From positions 1-16,272 of the forward strand of contig CAZLNV010000021.1 in the NCBI GenBank assembly GCA_964561095.1: a stretch of 16,272 nt of DNA. The letters are read 5' to 3'. Positions 15,092 to 16,272 of the stretch are shown one piece after another. This DNA comes from CAZLNV01 sp964561095. Lineage in GTDB: Bacteria > Bacillota_I > Bacilli_A > RF39 > UBA660. A program made the translations under genes and the position numbers. The notes beneath the pieces were generated by a model. It had not been told where the DNA came from. It made no database searches and saw nothing but the letters and a program-made list of their open reading frames with translations. Position 1 is the first letter of the stretch, and every line of letters begins with the position of its first letter.

Positions 15092-15114
15092 AAAAAAAAG
15101 ACCTCACGGTCTTT
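15092..15114 (-). terminator. Terminator of the surface-protein gene
   Basis: On the minus strand AAAGACC (15114-15108 side), loop GTGA, GGTCTTT, then a total of eight T to 15092. A 7-bp perfect stem whose first arm takes in the last bases of the stop codon. It separates the surface-protein gene from dus. Confidence 0.9.
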
Positions 15115-16168
15115 AAGCATTATTTTCTTTATAAATTATAGAACATTCTGTGTTTTGAATTATATTTCTTACTGTTACTATGTTACCGGATTTAGAGACA
15201 ACTCCATCAGTACACTGTATTTGATCTATTTCCCATCCGTCATCTACATTAATATTAAATGTTGCATAAGAACCGCGAACTACAGTAACTGTTGGTGTAC
15301 CGGAAGCTAAAATTCCGTGATTTCCAGGATCAAGTGTAACGGTAAAAGAAGTATTAGTTTGTATTTGCTTAAAATCTATTGTACAAACTGTTTCATTTGT
15401 TAACTTTTCAATTGTGTATATTTCATTTTTCCATTCTCCTGTTTGATTGTTGGTACAACTTATTGTAGGAGTGCCATAACCAGTAGCGGCGGCTACATTA
15501 ATTTCCACTTTTTTTCCATAATCATATTCAACTTTTGTAGAACCAGTTCCATTATTAACTTTTATTTCTACAGTAAATTTACTTATTTTAAATACTACAT
15601 CACATGTTGTCTCGGCAGATATACTTTTAACAGTTAATTCTTGTTTATCTTTATTCCATTCAACAACTTCGTTATTGCTGCATGTGGTTTTTTCATATTC
15701 ATAACCATCAGTAGGAGTAATTTTAATAATAGCATCTTCTCCTCTTTTTATTTTATTACTAGCAAGTGGTGTTACGGTACCGTTAGTTGCTTTTACTTCT
15801 ATAGTATTATAAGTTGTTACAAAATATATTTTGCAAGTTGAATCAGCTGTATTGCTTGGAGTAAATGTCCAAGTGGCTTCATCCCACTTATAAGTGACTT
15901 TATTAGTACAACTTGCTGTATTAAAAGCATATAATTTTTCAACAGATGTTTCACTAGCACTTGTAGAAGAAGATACTAATGTAGGATTAGTTGGCATTTG
16001 TTCAACTTCAATTTCATTTAAATAATATTTATACATAACATTATATTTAACTTCCGTTGGTTCTTTTTCATTATTTTTTCGACTTTCTAAAAATCCCACT
16101 ATTCCACAGGCTAATGATAAAATTGTTAGAGCTATCAGTAAGACTACTATCGGTTTTTTACTTTTCAT
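15113..16168 (-). CDS. Membrane-anchored repeat protein with four Cys-pair units
   Basis: A 351-residue protein of the InlB B-repeat/bacterial-repeat type, probably displayed outside the membrane. A basic start (KSKKP) and one hydrophobic helix (about 6-27) act as a signal anchor; its Cys at 21 is not in a proper lipobox. A short polar stretch leads to four beta-rich units of 70-80 residues, each with a CTN/CSN-type cysteine followed 23-26 residues later by a second one: 87/112, 163/189, 238/262, 319/342. Units 2-4 contain NGT or GNHG turns and GY/GW before the first Cys, as in such repeats. The upstream ATG at 16186 overlaps the GGAGGG ribosome site, so I use the ATG at 16168. No sorting signal ends it. 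Ligand unknown. Confidence 0.75.
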   Translation of the reverse strand: MKSKKPIVVLLIALTILSLACGIVGFLESRKNNEKEPTEVKYNVMYKYYLNEIEVEQMPTNPTLVSSSTSASETSVEKLYAFNTASCTNKVTYKWDEATWTFTPSNTADSTCKIYFVTTYNTIEVKATNGTVTPLASNKIKRGEDAIIKITPTDGYEYEKTTCSNNEVVEWNKDKQELTVKSISAETTCDVVFKISKFTVEIKVNNGTGSTKVEYDYGKKVEINVAAATGYGTPTISCTNNQTGEWKNEIYTIEKLTNETVCTIDFKQIQTNTSFTVTLDPGNHGILASGTPTVTVVRGSYATFNINVDDGWEIDQIQCTDGVVSKSGNIVTVRNIIQNTECSIIYKENNA

Positions 16169-16206
16169 TATATAGTGACCCTCCATATTCTTTTTACTAT
16201 AACATA

Positions 16207-16235
16207 ATTTTATACTTTTAGTATATGTTTGTCAA
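16207..16235 (-). promoter_or_regulatory. Promoter of the surface-protein gene
   Basis: On the minus strand a perfect TTGACA (16235-16230), a 17-base spacer and TAAAAT (16212-16207). A leader of roughly 30 bases follows, with GGAGGG. It is among the strongest sigma-A-like matches in the window. Confidence 0.75.
16211..16225. repeat. Palindrome between -35 and -10 of the surface-protein promoter
   Basis: TATACT, TTT, AGTATA: a 6-bp perfect inverted repeat with a 3-base centre lying almost wholly in the promoter spacer and touching the -10. The position would suit a repressor operator, but in AT-rich DNA such a short repeat can occur by chance. Confidence 0.3.
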
Positions 16236-16272
16236 TAATAATTATTTGTAATAAATCCAGGAATTTCAAAAT

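Overview
The window is AT-rich, gene-dense DNA from a low-GC Gram-positive bacterium. It is most likely an uncultured or gut-associated member of the Bacilli/Erysipelotrichia/RF39-like branch. Three things point there: the Bacillus-type order soj-parB-DUF951-ychF-rpsF-ssb-rpsR, the strong AGGAGG-type ribosome sites, and a cell-surface protein with Listeria/Bacteroides-like repeats of the kind common in that branch. The code is standard: Trp is TGG and the genes are open under table 11. All 17 genes end in TAA or TAG, never TGA.

Plus-strand block (1-7914). The 3' part of ftsH ends in a terminator. The chromosome-segregation genes soj (parA) and parB follow behind an extended -10 promoter. They run, with overlapping ends, into a small DUF951 protein, an AbgT-family transporter, the translation-associated ATPase ychF, a zinc-ribbon/TM2 membrane protein and a DUF975 membrane protein. 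A terminator whose loop carries the -35 box of the next promoter separates this run from rpsF-ssb-rpsR. That ribosomal operon has a leader resembling the S6:S18 autoregulatory element.

Minus-strand block (16186-7973). Read in transcription order it holds: a membrane-anchored surface protein with four Cys-pair repeats; the tRNA-dihydrouridine synthase gene dus, probably leaderless; a gene-free stretch of about 380 bases with two inverted repeats and a possibly frameshifted small gene; a transporter of the YfcC/DcuC type with a near-consensus promoter; a divergent clpC whose ribosome site can be masked by a hairpin; cysS; and a YugP-like membrane zinc peptidase. The two blocks converge on back-to-back terminators at 7913-7974.

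Most genes are housekeeping functions (proteolysis, chromosome segregation, translation, tRNA modification, quality control). I do not see a phage, CRISPR array, insertion sequence, toxin-antitoxin pair or biosynthetic cluster. The points most worth a second look are the second ATPase domain of clpC, which has lost its Walker B Asp-Glu pair; the hairpin over the clpC ribosome site; the structured interval 13813-14056; the leaderless dus; and the repeated use of the stop codon inside terminator stems.
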